Origin: an uncultured Saprospiraceae bacterium
Lineage (GTDB): Bacteria > Bacteroidota > Bacteroidia > Chitinophagales > Saprospiraceae
Direction of reading: 5' to 3'
Length of the DNA stretch: 64,000 nucleotides
Assembly (NCBI GenBank): GCA_937959115.1
Contig: CALGAW010000025.1
Span: 1 to 64,000 of the forward strand
Shown: piece by piece, positions 42,968-51,904 of the stretch
How the letters are laid out: every line of letters starts with the position of its first letter
Numbering within the stretch: position 1 is the stretch's first letter
Notes under the pieces: generated by a model
What the model was told of the DNA's origin: nothing
Seen by the model: only the letters and a program-made list of their open reading frames with translations
Database searches by the model: none
Translations under genes and position numbers: made by a program

Positions 42968-45709
42968 CTAACCTGCAAACGCTTTTGTGATGAGTTCTTT
43001 TTGCTCTTTATCATGCCTTTTTCTAAAGCCAGTTGCTGTAGAAGCGCTTGATTTTCTTGCAATTAACTTCATTGTATTTTTTCTATATCTTGCTAGAATA
43101 TATTGCCAAGCTCCCATGTTGGAAGGCTCTTCTTGCACCCAATATGCGTCTGCATTTTCATACTTTTTAATTAACGCATTTATTTTTATCTCAGGTAACG
43201 GATAAAGCTGTTCCAAACGAATAATGGCAACATCATTTCGCTTCAATTTCTCTTTTTCTTCTAATAACTGATAATAGATCTTACCAGTACAACACAGTAC
43301 CCGCTTGATTTTCTTAATGTCTGCTTTCTTATTCCCTACAGAAGCATCATCCAACACCTCCTCAAATGACCCCGTTGTGATATCGCTGATGTCAGAAACG
43401 CATTTAGGATGTCTCAACAATGACTTAGGAGACATTACGATCAATGGCTTTCTGAATTTACGCTCTAGTTGACGGCGCAAGGCATGGAAGAAGTTGGCTG
43501 GTGTCGTGATGTTGACGACTGACATATTCTCTTCTGCACAAAGCTGTAGAAACCGCTCAAAGCGCGCGCTAGAGTGCTCTGGGCCTTGTCCTGCGTAACC
43601 ATGAGGCAACAGCATAACCAATCCACTGGTCCAGTTCCATTTACTTTCTGAAGCACTGATAAACTGATCTACCATTACCTGAGCACCATTATAGAAATCT
43701 CCGAATTGTGCTTCCCAAATCACTAGTGTGTGCGGAGATGCCAAGGAATAGCCAAACTCAAATCCTAACACCCCAAACTCAGAAAGTAATGAATTGAATA
43801 TTCTGAATTCCCCCTGCTTTTTGGTCATCGTATTCAGTCGATTGTATTCTTCATTGGTCTCGACATCCATCAACACAGCATGACGATGCGAAAAGGTGCC
43901 TCGTTTGACATCTTGACCGCTCATTCTTACGTCTTTACCTTCAAGTAAGATAGATCCATAAGCTATTAATTCTGCCAATCCCCAGTCCAGTTTGTTCTGA
44001 TCTAGCAGTTTCTTTTTCCCTTTTAGGATTCTATTGATTTTACTTAATGCCGCAAAGTCTTTAGGTATTGTCATCAAATGCTTGATGATACTTTCTACCT
44101 TTTTCTTAGAAACGCCAGTTGGAGGTGAAGTATAAAAATCTTCTGGTGTCGTAAATGGCTTTAGTTTCAACCATTCAAGCTCTGGCTCCTGCAGTTTATA
44201 AGGAAGAGGTTTTTGTTTAACATCATCTAATCGTTGTTGAAGAAAGTCCCAAAACTCCTTGTCCATTTTAGCTGAAAGCGCAGCATCTACATCCCCTCTA
44301 TCGACTAACAACTGTGAATAGATATCCCTCGGATTTGGGTGCTTAGAAATGGCTTTATACATAGCAGGCTGAGTGAATTTAGGATCATCACCCTCATTGT
44401 GTCCATGTCTGCGATAACAGACCATGTCGATGTACACATCAGAATTAAACTTCTGTCGGTATTTTGTAGCCAATTCTACTGCAAACACAACCGCTTCTGG
44501 GTCATCTCCATTCACATGGAATACTGGAGCCTGAACCAGCGTAGCCACGCTTGTACAATAAGTTGCAGAACGAGCATCGTCAAAATCAGTCGTAAAACCA
44601 ATCTGATTATTGATCACAAAGTGAATGGTTCCACCCGTGTAGTAGCCATCCAACTTACTCATCTGTGCTACTTCATAAACAACTCCTTGCCCTGCAATTG
44701 CAGCATCTCCATGAATCAATATAGGAAGGATCTTATCATAGTCACTACCATACAAAATATCCGCTTTGGCTCTTGCGAACCCCTCCACTACAGGATTTAC
44801 TGCTTCAAGATGTGAAGGGTTTGGTGTTAATTTTAGCGTAATTTTCTTTTTATCTGGTGTTTCTGTCTGTGCAGAAAAGCCCAAATGGTATTTTACATCA
44901 CCATCTCCAAAACTATGGTCAGGCAAGACAAATCCTTCAAATTCATTGAAGATCTCCTTGTAGGTTTTGCCCATAATGTTAGCTAGAACATTCAATCTTC
45001 CACGGTGTGCCATACCGATAAGTACTTCTTCCACTCCACCGTTTGCTGCTTCACTGATAATAGCATCAAGAGCGGCGATGGTGGTCTCTCCACCTTCTAG
45101 TGAGAACCGTTTTTGTCCGACATACTTCGTGTGTAGAAATTTCTCAAAAACGACTGCACCATTTAATTTTTCTAGAATCCGTTGCTTCTTTTTCACATCA
45201 AACTGATATCCATTTGTCATAGTACTTTCAATGTTCTCTCTCAGCCATAAGCGCTTTTCGCGGTCTTCTATATAGGCATATTCAAACCCAATTGTACTAC
45301 AATATATTTTCTTCAGATGATCAATAATCTCTTGAAGTGTGGCATTTTTCAACCCAATTTCCTCACCTACATGAAATACCTCATTGAGATCCAATTCAGA
45401 AAGATTGTAATCTTCTAGGTCTAGATTCGGTCTTCTATCTCGTCGATCTCGGATCGGGTTGGTGGTGGACAGCAAGTGTCCTCTATTCCTGAAAGCAAAG
45501 ATAATTGCTAGGGCGTTGAGCTCCCTGTCATCTAGTCCTCCTGATTTTGCAGATGCCTGTCCGTTTCCGTTTTGGGAGGCTGCAAACTCAAATCCTTGGA
45601 AGAAGGTTCTCCAGCCATCATCAAGGGCTTCAGGGGTTTCTTTATATGTTTTATACATCGCATCGATGTATGTTGGATGTGCATTAAATATGTAAGAGTA
45701 GTCGCTCAT
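42968..45709 (-). CDS. sucA: 2-oxoglutarate dehydrogenase E1 component
   Basis: This 913-residue thiamine-diphosphate enzyme decarboxylates 2-oxoglutarate in the TCA cycle and passes the succinyl group to the E2 component. Hallmarks include the N-terminal helix motif for E2 contact (YIDAMYKTYKETPEALDDGW), GMAHRGRLNVLANIMGK, the segment GDAAIAGQGVVYE...VINNQIGFTT of the thiamine site, and CYRRHGHNEGDDP. The length is full. The E2 gene (sucB) is not adjacent, unlike in many genomes. The gene stands apart from its neighbours, with a ~195-bp gap to the Fic gene upstream. Confidence 0.97.
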   Translation of the reverse strand: MSDYSYIFNAHPTYIDAMYKTYKETPEALDDGWRTFFQGFEFAASQNGNGQASAKSGGLDDRELNALAIIFAFRNRGHLLSTTNPIRDRRDRRPNLDLEDYNLSELDLNEVFHVGEEIGLKNATLQEIIDHLKKIYCSTIGFEYAYIEDREKRLWLRENIESTMTNGYQFDVKKKQRILEKLNGAVVFEKFLHTKYVGQKRFSLEGGETTIAALDAIISEAANGGVEEVLIGMAHRGRLNVLANIMGKTYKEIFNEFEGFVLPDHSFGDGDVKYHLGFSAQTETPDKKKITLKLTPNPSHLEAVNPVVEGFARAKADILYGSDYDKILPILIHGDAAIAGQGVVYEVAQMSKLDGYYTGGTIHFVINNQIGFTTDFDDARSATYCTSVATLVQAPVFHVNGDDPEAVVFAVELATKYRQKFNSDVYIDMVCYRRHGHNEGDDPKFTQPAMYKAISKHPNPRDIYSQLLVDRGDVDAALSAKMDKEFWDFLQQRLDDVKQKPLPYKLQEPELEWLKLKPFTTPEDFYTSPPTGVSKKKVESIIKHLMTIPKDFAALSKINRILKGKKKLLDQNKLDWGLAELIAYGSILLEGKDVRMSGQDVKRGTFSHRHAVLMDVETNEEYNRLNTMTKKQGEFRIFNSLLSEFGVLGFEFGYSLASPHTLVIWEAQFGDFYNGAQVMVDQFISASESKWNWTSGLVMLLPHGYAGQGPEHSSARFERFLQLCAEENMSVVNITTPANFFHALRRQLERKFRKPLIVMSPKSLLRHPKCVSDISDITTGSFEEVLDDASVGNKKADIKKIKRVLCCTGKIYYQLLEEKEKLKRNDVAIIRLEQLYPLPEIKINALIKKYENADAYWVQEEPSNMGAWQYILARYRKNTMKLIARKSSASTATGFRKRHDKEQKELITKAFAG

Positions 45710-45904
45710 AATATGTTAACTCTTGGATTAGTTACTGATATTGTATCTATAAGATTAAATTGATAGCCAAAAGTCACGGTTATTCAGGAATAATACAAGA
45801 TTATAGAGAAGTTTTTTTAGACATGATGTTGGTTACTTAGGAAATTGGGGGTTTAATAGAGGACCTGATTTGATAATAAACGCTTAAAATAGACTGGAAA
45901 TCGA

Positions 45905-46501
45905 TCAATTTCTTGCAAATTGAACCAAGGGCTCGATGTTACCTTGATCACCTTCACGAATTGCAGCAATGTATTTTGATCTTGTCTCCCCAGCCTTTAC
46001 CATATTAGAGTAGTGCCATGAAAACAGCTCACACTTAAACACCTTTTCAATCATGATATCAGCCATTATTCTAGAATGTCTGCCATTTCCGTTGGGGAAA
46101 CAATGAATATTTACCAGTCGATGTTTAAACCTTATGGTCAATTCATCCGGTGGGTAAATTCCATTTTTTTTCCAATAGTCTGTATCGTCTAACAATTGTC
46201 TTAATTCGATTCCGATATTGACCCAAGGAACACCAATATTTTTTTCTGATGTTCTAAAAGAACCAGCCCATCTCCATACTTCAGAAAACATTTTTTTATG
46301 CACTTCTTTGATAAACTTTTCACTTAGAATTTGATTCGTCTTAAAATTTGATCTAATGGTCCATTCAATGGCCTTTTCAATATTTCTTTGCTCGTGTTCA
46401 TCAAGCTCTCCATGCGTCGTTATCGTTTTTATTTTTAAACCTTCTGCCTCTTCTGGACTCAAGGGAGTTTGCCCATCTTCATATACTAGTGTTAATCCCA
46501 T
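45905..46501 (-). CDS. Mobile mystery protein B, Fic/DOC domain
   Basis: This 198-residue protein has an N-terminal helical part and a Fic domain with the active-site loop HCFPNGNGRHSR (133-144). Fic proteins usually have HPFxxGNGR with Asp or Glu before GNG; here Asn137 replaces the acid and Cys134 the proline. The protein matches the 'mobile mystery B' type, always paired with partner A. It would AMPylate or otherwise modify a target, or be inactive; the target is unknown. Its ATG overlaps the end of gene A by 10 bp, so translation is coupled. Confidence 0.85.
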   Translation of the reverse strand: MGLTLVYEDGQTPLSPEEAEGLKIKTITTHGELDEHEQRNIEKAIEWTIRSNFKTNQILSEKFIKEVHKKMFSEVWRWAGSFRTSEKNIGVPWVNIGIELRQLLDDTDYWKKNGIYPPDELTIRFKHRLVNIHCFPNGNGRHSRIMADIMIEKVFKCELFSWHYSNMVKAGETRSKYIAAIREGDQGNIEPLVQFARN

Positions 46502-46953
46502 AGCGATTTTCTCAATTCTCGTTTTAGTTCTTGAGCGGATTCTTCAATTGCTTTTTTTATTTTGGCATCACTATTCCCTTGATTTTCTAGTCGCATGTTT
46601 TGATGTGTTCTTAGCACGATTTTTCTAGCGAGAATTCTAGCCTTGTGCTCTACCATTTGATCTATTGAATCATAATTTGGTGAAAAACCATAGATTAATT
46701 TCATATCAAGTGCCTGCCCTACTTCCTTCAAAATTTTGAGAGAGATGACTCCATTCGCTTCCCTTTGCTCGATATTCCTGATTCCCTGGCGAGTGATTTT
46801 CATTTTCTTACCTAGCTGTTCAAGCGTCATATTGAGACTTTTTCGAATAGTGTATATCCAGCCTTTCTCAGGGACTGTAGCCCTTTCTAGTTCTTTGTAA
46901 GGTTGCAATTTGCTATCAAGTTGATTTAGAATTAGTGTATTCCTATTTCTCAT
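46492..46953 (-). CDS. Mobile mystery protein A, HTH regulator
   Basis: This 153-residue protein has an XRE-type helix-turn-helix (residues ~40-95; LNMTLEQLGKKMKITRQGIRNIEQRE), then helical segments. It is the partner of the Fic gene that overlaps it, an arrangement known from the mobile-mystery A/B pairs. It likely represses its own promoter: two palindromes and a half-site flank or overlap the predicted -7 and -33 boxes. The pair may be toxin-antitoxin-like, which is inference. Confidence 0.85.
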   Translation of the reverse strand: MRNRNTLILNQLDSKLQPYKELERATVPEKGWIYTIRKSLNMTLEQLGKKMKITRQGIRNIEQREANGVISLKILKEVGQALDMKLIYGFSPNYDSIDQMVEHKARILARKIVLRTHQNMRLENQGNSDAKIKKAIEESAQELKRELRKSLWD

Positions 46954-46982
46954 AAGTCAATCTTTATGTTTATAATTCATTA

Positions 46983-47014
46983 CAAATGTAAACCTTTTTG
47001 TTTACAAACACAAA
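46983..47014 (-). promoter_or_regulatory. Promoter of the mobile-mystery operon
   Basis: On the minus strand TTTG (47014-47011), exactly 20 bp, then TACATTTG (46990-46983), a perfect match to the Bacteroidota consensus. Operator 1 lies within the spacer and overlaps the -7 box; operator 2 starts 3 bp upstream of the -33 box. Confidence 0.75.
46987..47006. promoter_or_regulatory. Operator 1 (palindrome) of the mobile-mystery operon
   Basis: TGTAAAC, 6 bp, GTTTACA is a perfect inverted repeat. It overlaps the -7 box, so binding would block RNA polymerase. Confidence 0.75.
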
Positions 47015-47017
47015 TTT

Positions 47018-47039
47018 AAGTAAACTCTTACGTTTACTT
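47018..47039. promoter_or_regulatory. Operator 2 (palindrome) of the mobile-mystery operon
   Basis: AAGTAAAC, 6 bp, GTTTACTT is a perfect inverted repeat with the same core and spacing as operator 1; its centre is 32 bp from that of operator 1. Confidence 0.75.
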
Positions 47040-47049
47040 TTTAACACTT

Positions 47050-47057
47050 AAGTAAAC
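47050..47057. promoter_or_regulatory. Operator 3 half-site
   Basis: AAGTAAAC recurs 32 bp beyond the left arm of operator 2, continuing the phase, but its right arm is not conserved. Confidence 0.45.
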
Positions 47058-47117
47058 TTATACATTGACGATATATAGCTTATTGATGATTAGACGAATA
47101 ATTATTTATTTATTGCC

Positions 47118-47423
47118 TTAATAATTCGCTCTTCCTTTTTGATAGATATTCTCTTTATTTGAAGGTGCTGATAATTTTTCAAAATCACTTTTCAATTTAA
47201 TCAATGAAAAGGATAAACAGATCACTAGTATTCCCGCTTGAATTATTTTGTACTTCGTGTTATTCTCAAGATAAATAATGAAGGAAGATAGCATGAGCAA
47301 TATTACAATCGCCAATATAAGGAGGTTTGCAAGGAATGGGTTTAATCCATACCAGGTAAGTTTTGAAATAACGATTAGTGATGACAAAACAACTGAAACC
47401 ACAAGGATTAAAAAGGTCTTCAT
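47118..47423 (-). CDS. Small three-segment membrane protein
   Basis: This 101-residue protein has three hydrophobic segments (about residues 3-24, 31-53 and 61-80) and a charged C-terminal tail (KLKSDFEKLSAPSNKENIYQKG). It is not a family I recognise. It starts 20 bp after the mutS stop on the same strand, so it is probably translated from the mutS transcript. The function is unknown. Confidence 0.65.
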   Translation of the reverse strand: MKTFLILVVSVVLSSLIVISKLTWYGLNPFLANLLILAIVILLMLSSFIIYLENNTKYKIIQAGILVICLSFSLIKLKSDFEKLSAPSNKENIYQKGRANY

Positions 47424-47443
47424 TTTATTTTGAATAAGATAGC

Positions 47444-50080
47444 CTAATTCCCCAGCTTCCGCTTCAACTCATTCAGCTTCATCATACACTCAATCGGGGT
47501 CAGACTATCCAAATCCAGCGCTTTCAGCGCACGAATCAGCTCAGCGGCTTCAGGGTCCGCCATATCAAAGAAACTCATCTGATACGGCTCATTCGGCAAC
47601 TCCTTAAGCGTAGGCGTAATGTCACTGTTATCAATGCTTTTCTGCTCCAATGTAACTAAGATCTCAGCCGCCCGCTTAACAATCTGCTTAGGCATACCAG
47701 CCATCTGAGCCACATGTATCCCAAAACTATGCTTACTGCCTCCAGCGACTAGCTTCCTTAGAAATAAGACCTTCTTACCAACCTCCTTCGTCGAAATATT
47801 GAAATTGCGAATCCTAGGAAATTTGTTGGCCAACTCATTCAATTCATGATAGTGCGTAGCAAACAAGGTTTTCGGATGTGCCTCATTATTGTTATGCAGA
47901 AATTCAGCAATCGACCACGCAATCGAGATACCATCATACGTACTTGTACCTCGACCAATCTCATCCAACAAAATCAAACTTCTGTCCGAAACGTTGTTAA
48001 GTATACTGGCCGTCTCATTCATCTCTACCATAAAGGTTGATTCTCCAGAACTAATGTTATCCGACGCACCAACACGTGTAAACACTTTATCGACCCAACC
48101 GATCTTTGCAGACTTAGCAGGCACAAAACTACCCATCTGAGCCATCAGCGCAATCAATGCCGTTTGCCGCAACACCGCCGACTTACCAGACATATTGGGC
48201 CCAGTAATCATGATAATTTGTTGATCTTCGTTGTTCAGATAGATGTCATTCGGCACGTAAGGCTTGTCAATCGGCAACTGTTGTTCGATCACTGGATGGC
48301 GTGCTTCTTTGATTTCTAGTTCCAACGTATCCAACATCTCTGGCTTACAGTAATTCTGTTTCAAGGCTATATTCGCAAAGGCGATCAAGCAATCGAGCCG
48401 TGCAACCAAGTGGCTGTTGAGCTGTATTGGAATGATGTAATCATTCAGTTCGATTGTCAAGGCTTCAAACAATTGATTTTCCAGTCCGATCGTCTTGTCC
48501 TCTGCGCCTAGGATTTTGACCTCTAATTCCTTGAGTTCTTCAGTGATATAGCGTTCTGATCCAGTCAGTGTTTGTTTACGCACCCAGTTGTCTGGTACCA
48601 GTCCTTGATTCTTGTATTTATTAGTCACTTCAAGGTAATAGCCAAACACGTTATTAAAGCCGATTTTCAGGTTGGCAATCCCGGTTTTCTTGGCTTCTTC
48701 TTGCTGAATGTTCAAGAGAATCTCCTTGCTGTTTCGAATGATATTGCGGAGTTCATCAAGTTCTTCGTGAATGCCGTCAGCCATCACCCCACCCTTTGCT
48801 AGATTCACTGGTGGATCGTCCTTGATTCGCTTGTCAATCTGATCACGCATCACTTCACAAGGGTTAATTCGTTCACTGATTTGTTTGAGATGCTTATTTT
48901 TCTGTTTGGCTAGTAAATCCTTTATTGGCTGAAGCACACCAAGCGCACGCTTGAGTTGAACGACTTCTCTAGGGTTGATTTTACCTAGTGGCACCTTAGA
49001 AATTAGCCGTTCTATATCACCAATCTGATGGATGTCTTTTAACAACTCCTCTCTGATGTCTGGATTTAAAATAAAGAACTCTACAATCTCATGTCTTGCT
49101 TCGATTTCCAGTTTCACTTTCAACGGCATCGCCACCCATTTTTTCAGTAGACGAGCGCCCATTGGTGAAATGGTTTTATCCATGATTTGGATCAACGGCA
49201 CACCGCTTTCGTGTGTGCTGTGAAGCAATTCTAAATTACGAATCGTAAACCGATCAAGCCAAACGTATTTATCTGGCTGTAAACGATTGATTTGAGAGAT
49301 GTGCTTAATGTTGTTATTCTCTGTCGTACTCAAGTAGTACAGCGCTGCGCCTGCTGCCACTTGTGCAAGATCATAATCCTCTACCCCAAACCCTTTGAGC
49401 GTTTTTACTTCAAAGTGATCGACGAGTTTTTCTCTAGTAAAGTCATAGGCAAAAATCCAATCATCCAATGGATAGGTGTAAAACGATTGTCCGAATTGAT
49501 GATTAAAATCCTTAGCTCTTGCTTTGCCGAAGATGACTTCTGACGGATTAAAACTTTGAAGCAGTTTTTCGATATAGGATTTACGGCCTTCGGAGATCAG
49601 GAGCTCTCCAGTAGATAGATCTAAGAAGGCAATTCCGAAGTAGCCTTTTTTGCCATAATGTATAGAAGCAAGGAAGTTGTTTTCCTTGTGATTGAGCAAC
49701 TTGTCGTTGGTGGCTACGCCTGGGGTAATGACTTCTGTAACACCCCGCTTCACGATTTTCTTTTCTTTGGACGGTTTTTCCAATTGTTCGCAGAGGGCGA
49801 CTCGGTATCCTGCTTTTACTAGTCGAGGCAGATAAGTGTCTAGGGAGTGGTACGGTACGCCTGCTAGTGGTGTCTGATCACCTCCGTTGTTTCGGGCGGT
49901 GAGCGTAATACCTAGGACACTAGAAGCTGTGATAGCGTCTTCGCCGAAGGTTTCATAAAAATCGCCTACTCGAAACAGTAAGATTGCATCTGGATATTTC
50001 GCTTTTACAGCATTATACTGCTGCATCAACGGTGTCACGCGTTTAGTCTTGTCCTTTACGGTCGGTTTTTTTCCTGCCAA
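47444..50080 (-). CDS. mutS: DNA mismatch repair protein MutS
   Basis: This 878-residue ATPase recognises mismatches and starts methyl-independent repair with MutL. The mismatch-reading Phe-x-Glu motif is present at DFYETF (~38). The ATPase domain has Walker A GPNMSGKS (~625) and Walker B DEIGRGTSTYDG (~705), followed by FATHYHEL. Length and domain order match MutS1 rather than MutS2, which lacks the N-terminal mismatch domain. A membrane protein gene follows within 20 bp. Confidence 0.97.
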   Translation of the reverse strand: MAGKKPTVKDKTKRVTPLMQQYNAVKAKYPDAILLFRVGDFYETFGEDAITASSVLGITLTARNNGGDQTPLAGVPYHSLDTYLPRLVKAGYRVALCEQLEKPSKEKKIVKRGVTEVITPGVATNDKLLNHKENNFLASIHYGKKGYFGIAFLDLSTGELLISEGRKSYIEKLLQSFNPSEVIFGKARAKDFNHQFGQSFYTYPLDDWIFAYDFTREKLVDHFEVKTLKGFGVEDYDLAQVAAGAALYYLSTTENNNIKHISQINRLQPDKYVWLDRFTIRNLELLHSTHESGVPLIQIMDKTISPMGARLLKKWVAMPLKVKLEIEARHEIVEFFILNPDIREELLKDIHQIGDIERLISKVPLGKINPREVVQLKRALGVLQPIKDLLAKQKNKHLKQISERINPCEVMRDQIDKRIKDDPPVNLAKGGVMADGIHEELDELRNIIRNSKEILLNIQQEEAKKTGIANLKIGFNNVFGYYLEVTNKYKNQGLVPDNWVRKQTLTGSERYITEELKELEVKILGAEDKTIGLENQLFEALTIELNDYIIPIQLNSHLVARLDCLIAFANIALKQNYCKPEMLDTLELEIKEARHPVIEQQLPIDKPYVPNDIYLNNEDQQIIMITGPNMSGKSAVLRQTALIALMAQMGSFVPAKSAKIGWVDKVFTRVGASDNISSGESTFMVEMNETASILNNVSDRSLILLDEIGRGTSTYDGISIAWSIAEFLHNNNEAHPKTLFATHYHELNELANKFPRIRNFNISTKEVGKKVLFLRKLVAGGSKHSFGIHVAQMAGMPKQIVKRAAEILVTLEQKSIDNSDITPTLKELPNEPYQMSFFDMADPEAAELIRALKALDLDSLTPIECMMKLNELKRKLGN

Positions 50081-50108
50081 CGGTTTAGTGCTTTAAGAGT
50101 GTGAGTTG

Positions 50109-50116
50109 CAAAAATA
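50109..50116 (-). promoter_or_regulatory. Putative -7 box of mutS
   Basis: TATTTTTG on the minus strand fits TAnnTTTG and would give a ~20-nt leader, but no TTTG or TTG is found about 20 bp upstream. Confidence 0.3.
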
Positions 50117-50434
50117 GATAATAATTGAGATTTTAATTGAGAATGGATGATTTTATTAAGAATGCACTAGTATTATCATTATAGTGTAGAGCATGTTTTA
50201 GCCATATAACTGCAAATGTTAGGACAGACCTAATGTGGTCTAGATAAATAGTCTTCGTATGATATACTCGTAGGGCACAAACAATGCCCTAACAACTTTA
50301 TAACCCAACGTAATCTACTCGCTACAGCACTAATTAATCAAAATTTCAGACTGTAAACCTTCAAAATTCATTCAAATGCACGATTTGTACATGTTTTTGC
50401 AGAAAATGGACAAGTAGAACACTTACTCCCCCCT

Positions 50435-50442
50435 TACCTTTG
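50435..50442 (+). promoter_or_regulatory. Putative -7 box of the M57 protease gene
   Basis: TACCTTTG fits TAnnTTTG and lies ~60 bp before the ATG. The -33 position carries no TTTG. Confidence 0.35.
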
Positions 50443-50501
50443 TATTGTCAGTAATTGATAAACGAATTAAAAAAACAACACACACTTAAAATTTAAAAAT
50501 C

Positions 50502-51362
50502 ATGAAAAACTTAATTAATCTTTCAATCATCCTTTTCGCACTTATCTCATTTTCTTGCTTCTCATCCTGTACCTCCGATTCTATCTCAAGTGTTGAACAT
50601 GAAATTCTTAATGTAGAAAAAGAAGCAGAGACTCATCAGCACTTGCACGATGAGATGCACAATCATGTAGAAAATTTAGGCGTAAATCTTGAAAATCCAG
50701 AACCAATCGATTTCGTACTTCCTGACGGAACAACTGAAAACCGCTACTTGATTGAAGGTGACATCGCACTGACAAGATCTGAATTAGATCAATTGAGAGA
50801 CGATATGAACGGTGATTTACGTCAATACCACACCAACAACCTAGTAAACTCACCACAAGAACTTACGATAACTGGATACACGGGTAATTACTACGCACTA
50901 ACAGAAAAAATGAAAACAGGTCTTACAGCAGCCGTCAATTCTTTCAATGCGTTAAACATGGGCATTACATTTCGATTGGATTTTGCTCCTAATGTAGCAG
51001 CTGACATCGTTGTCTATCAGGTGAACAACGGAAAATCTGGAGGATCTGCAGGATTTCCATCGGCAGGAAAACCACATAAGTGGGTTCAAATCTTCAATCG
51101 TCTTCAATTAGAAAGCCCAGGACTGATTCAGCATGTAATAATACACGAAATTGGTCACTGCCTAGGCCTAAGACACACGGACTACGCTACAAGATCAAGC
51201 TGCTATTATTCTAGTAATGAAGGAGACGGGGGTGTGGGAGCAAATCATATCCCAGGAACACCCATTCAAGATGCAAACTCTGTCATGAAGGCATGCTATA
51301 ACGGAACTGAAACTGGTGCATTAACATGGTATGACATTATAGCTTTCAGACATTTGTACTAG
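50502..51362 (+). CDS. M57-type HEIGH zinc metalloprotease, probable lipoprotein
   Basis: This 286-residue protein has a hydrophobic signal followed by SCFSSC (Cys19 or Cys23 can be lipidated). A His/Glu-rich linker (HQHLHDEMHNHVE, 46-57) may bind metal. The zinc site is HEIGHCLGLRH (215-225), matching the M57 'HEIGH' peptidases of Bacteroidota. The propeptide-like region ~65-120 precedes the catalytic domain. It is monocistronic: a strong intrinsic terminator follows at 51434-51470. Confidence 0.88.
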   Translation: MKNLINLSIILFALISFSCFSSCTSDSISSVEHEILNVEKEAETHQHLHDEMHNHVENLGVNLENPEPIDFVLPDGTTENRYLIEGDIALTRSELDQLRDDMNGDLRQYHTNNLVNSPQELTITGYTGNYYALTEKMKTGLTAAVNSFNALNMGITFRLDFAPNVAADIVVYQVNNGKSGGSAGFPSAGKPHKWVQIFNRLQLESPGLIQHVIIHEIGHCLGLRHTDYATRSSCYYSSNEGDGGVGANHIPGTPIQDANSVMKACYNGTETGALTWYDIIAFRHLY

Positions 51363-51904
51363 AAAACAAATTGATTGAACATTGAGATTCCAGTCTTTTT
51401 GTCTCCTTCCTAGAAAATAAAACTAAAACGATATGCCTCGATCGGATAATTCTGATCGCGGCATTTTTTTCTACAAATACTTCCCAAAAGGGCTTCAACA
51501 GACTAGATAGCGACTCTATCTATTTCATATTCAGTAATTCGAGCGTTGTATTAAGTTCATAACAGTTAAATTTATTTTTATTGAAATATCCCATCAACAA
51601 TAAAGCTTGCACTGCCGAGCGCTATCGGATCAGTACTTAGTATCTCAAATCATTTCAAGAGCCTACCGCTCACTTTTGTAGTACAAGTTGGCAGATCATT
51701 CTCAACATTATGAGCCTAGGGAAGTCAAAATCCAACAAATATTATCCCTTTTTGAACTATAAATAAAATTATTAGTTTTATTATTGCACAATTATGACAT
51801 TCGGGCTTCTATCAATCAACTCAAACCTTGATTATACTTGAATTAATCATTAACAAATTAATAATTGATCATTATTTTAAGACCATTATTATAATAACTC
51901 CAAG
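51363..51904. other. ~540-bp intergenic region before the efflux operon
   Basis: Its first 110 bp hold the terminator of the M57 gene. The remainder should carry the efflux operon promoter, but no clear TTTG/TAnnTTTG pair is visible. No ORF is supported. Confidence 0.5.
51434..51470 (+). terminator. Intrinsic terminator of the M57 protease gene
   Basis: TGCCTCGATC and GATCGCGGCA form a 10-bp stem with one mismatch around a 10-nt loop, followed by seven T. Confidence 0.8.

Larger units (their letters stand above)
50081..50501. other. ~420-bp divergent intergenic region
   Basis: It separates mutS (minus) from the M57 gene (plus) and holds a -7-like box for each. A perfect 7-bp hairpin TAGGGCA-(7)-TGCCCTA occupies 50271-50291 without a T-run; its role is unknown. 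No ORF is supported. Confidence 0.55.
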
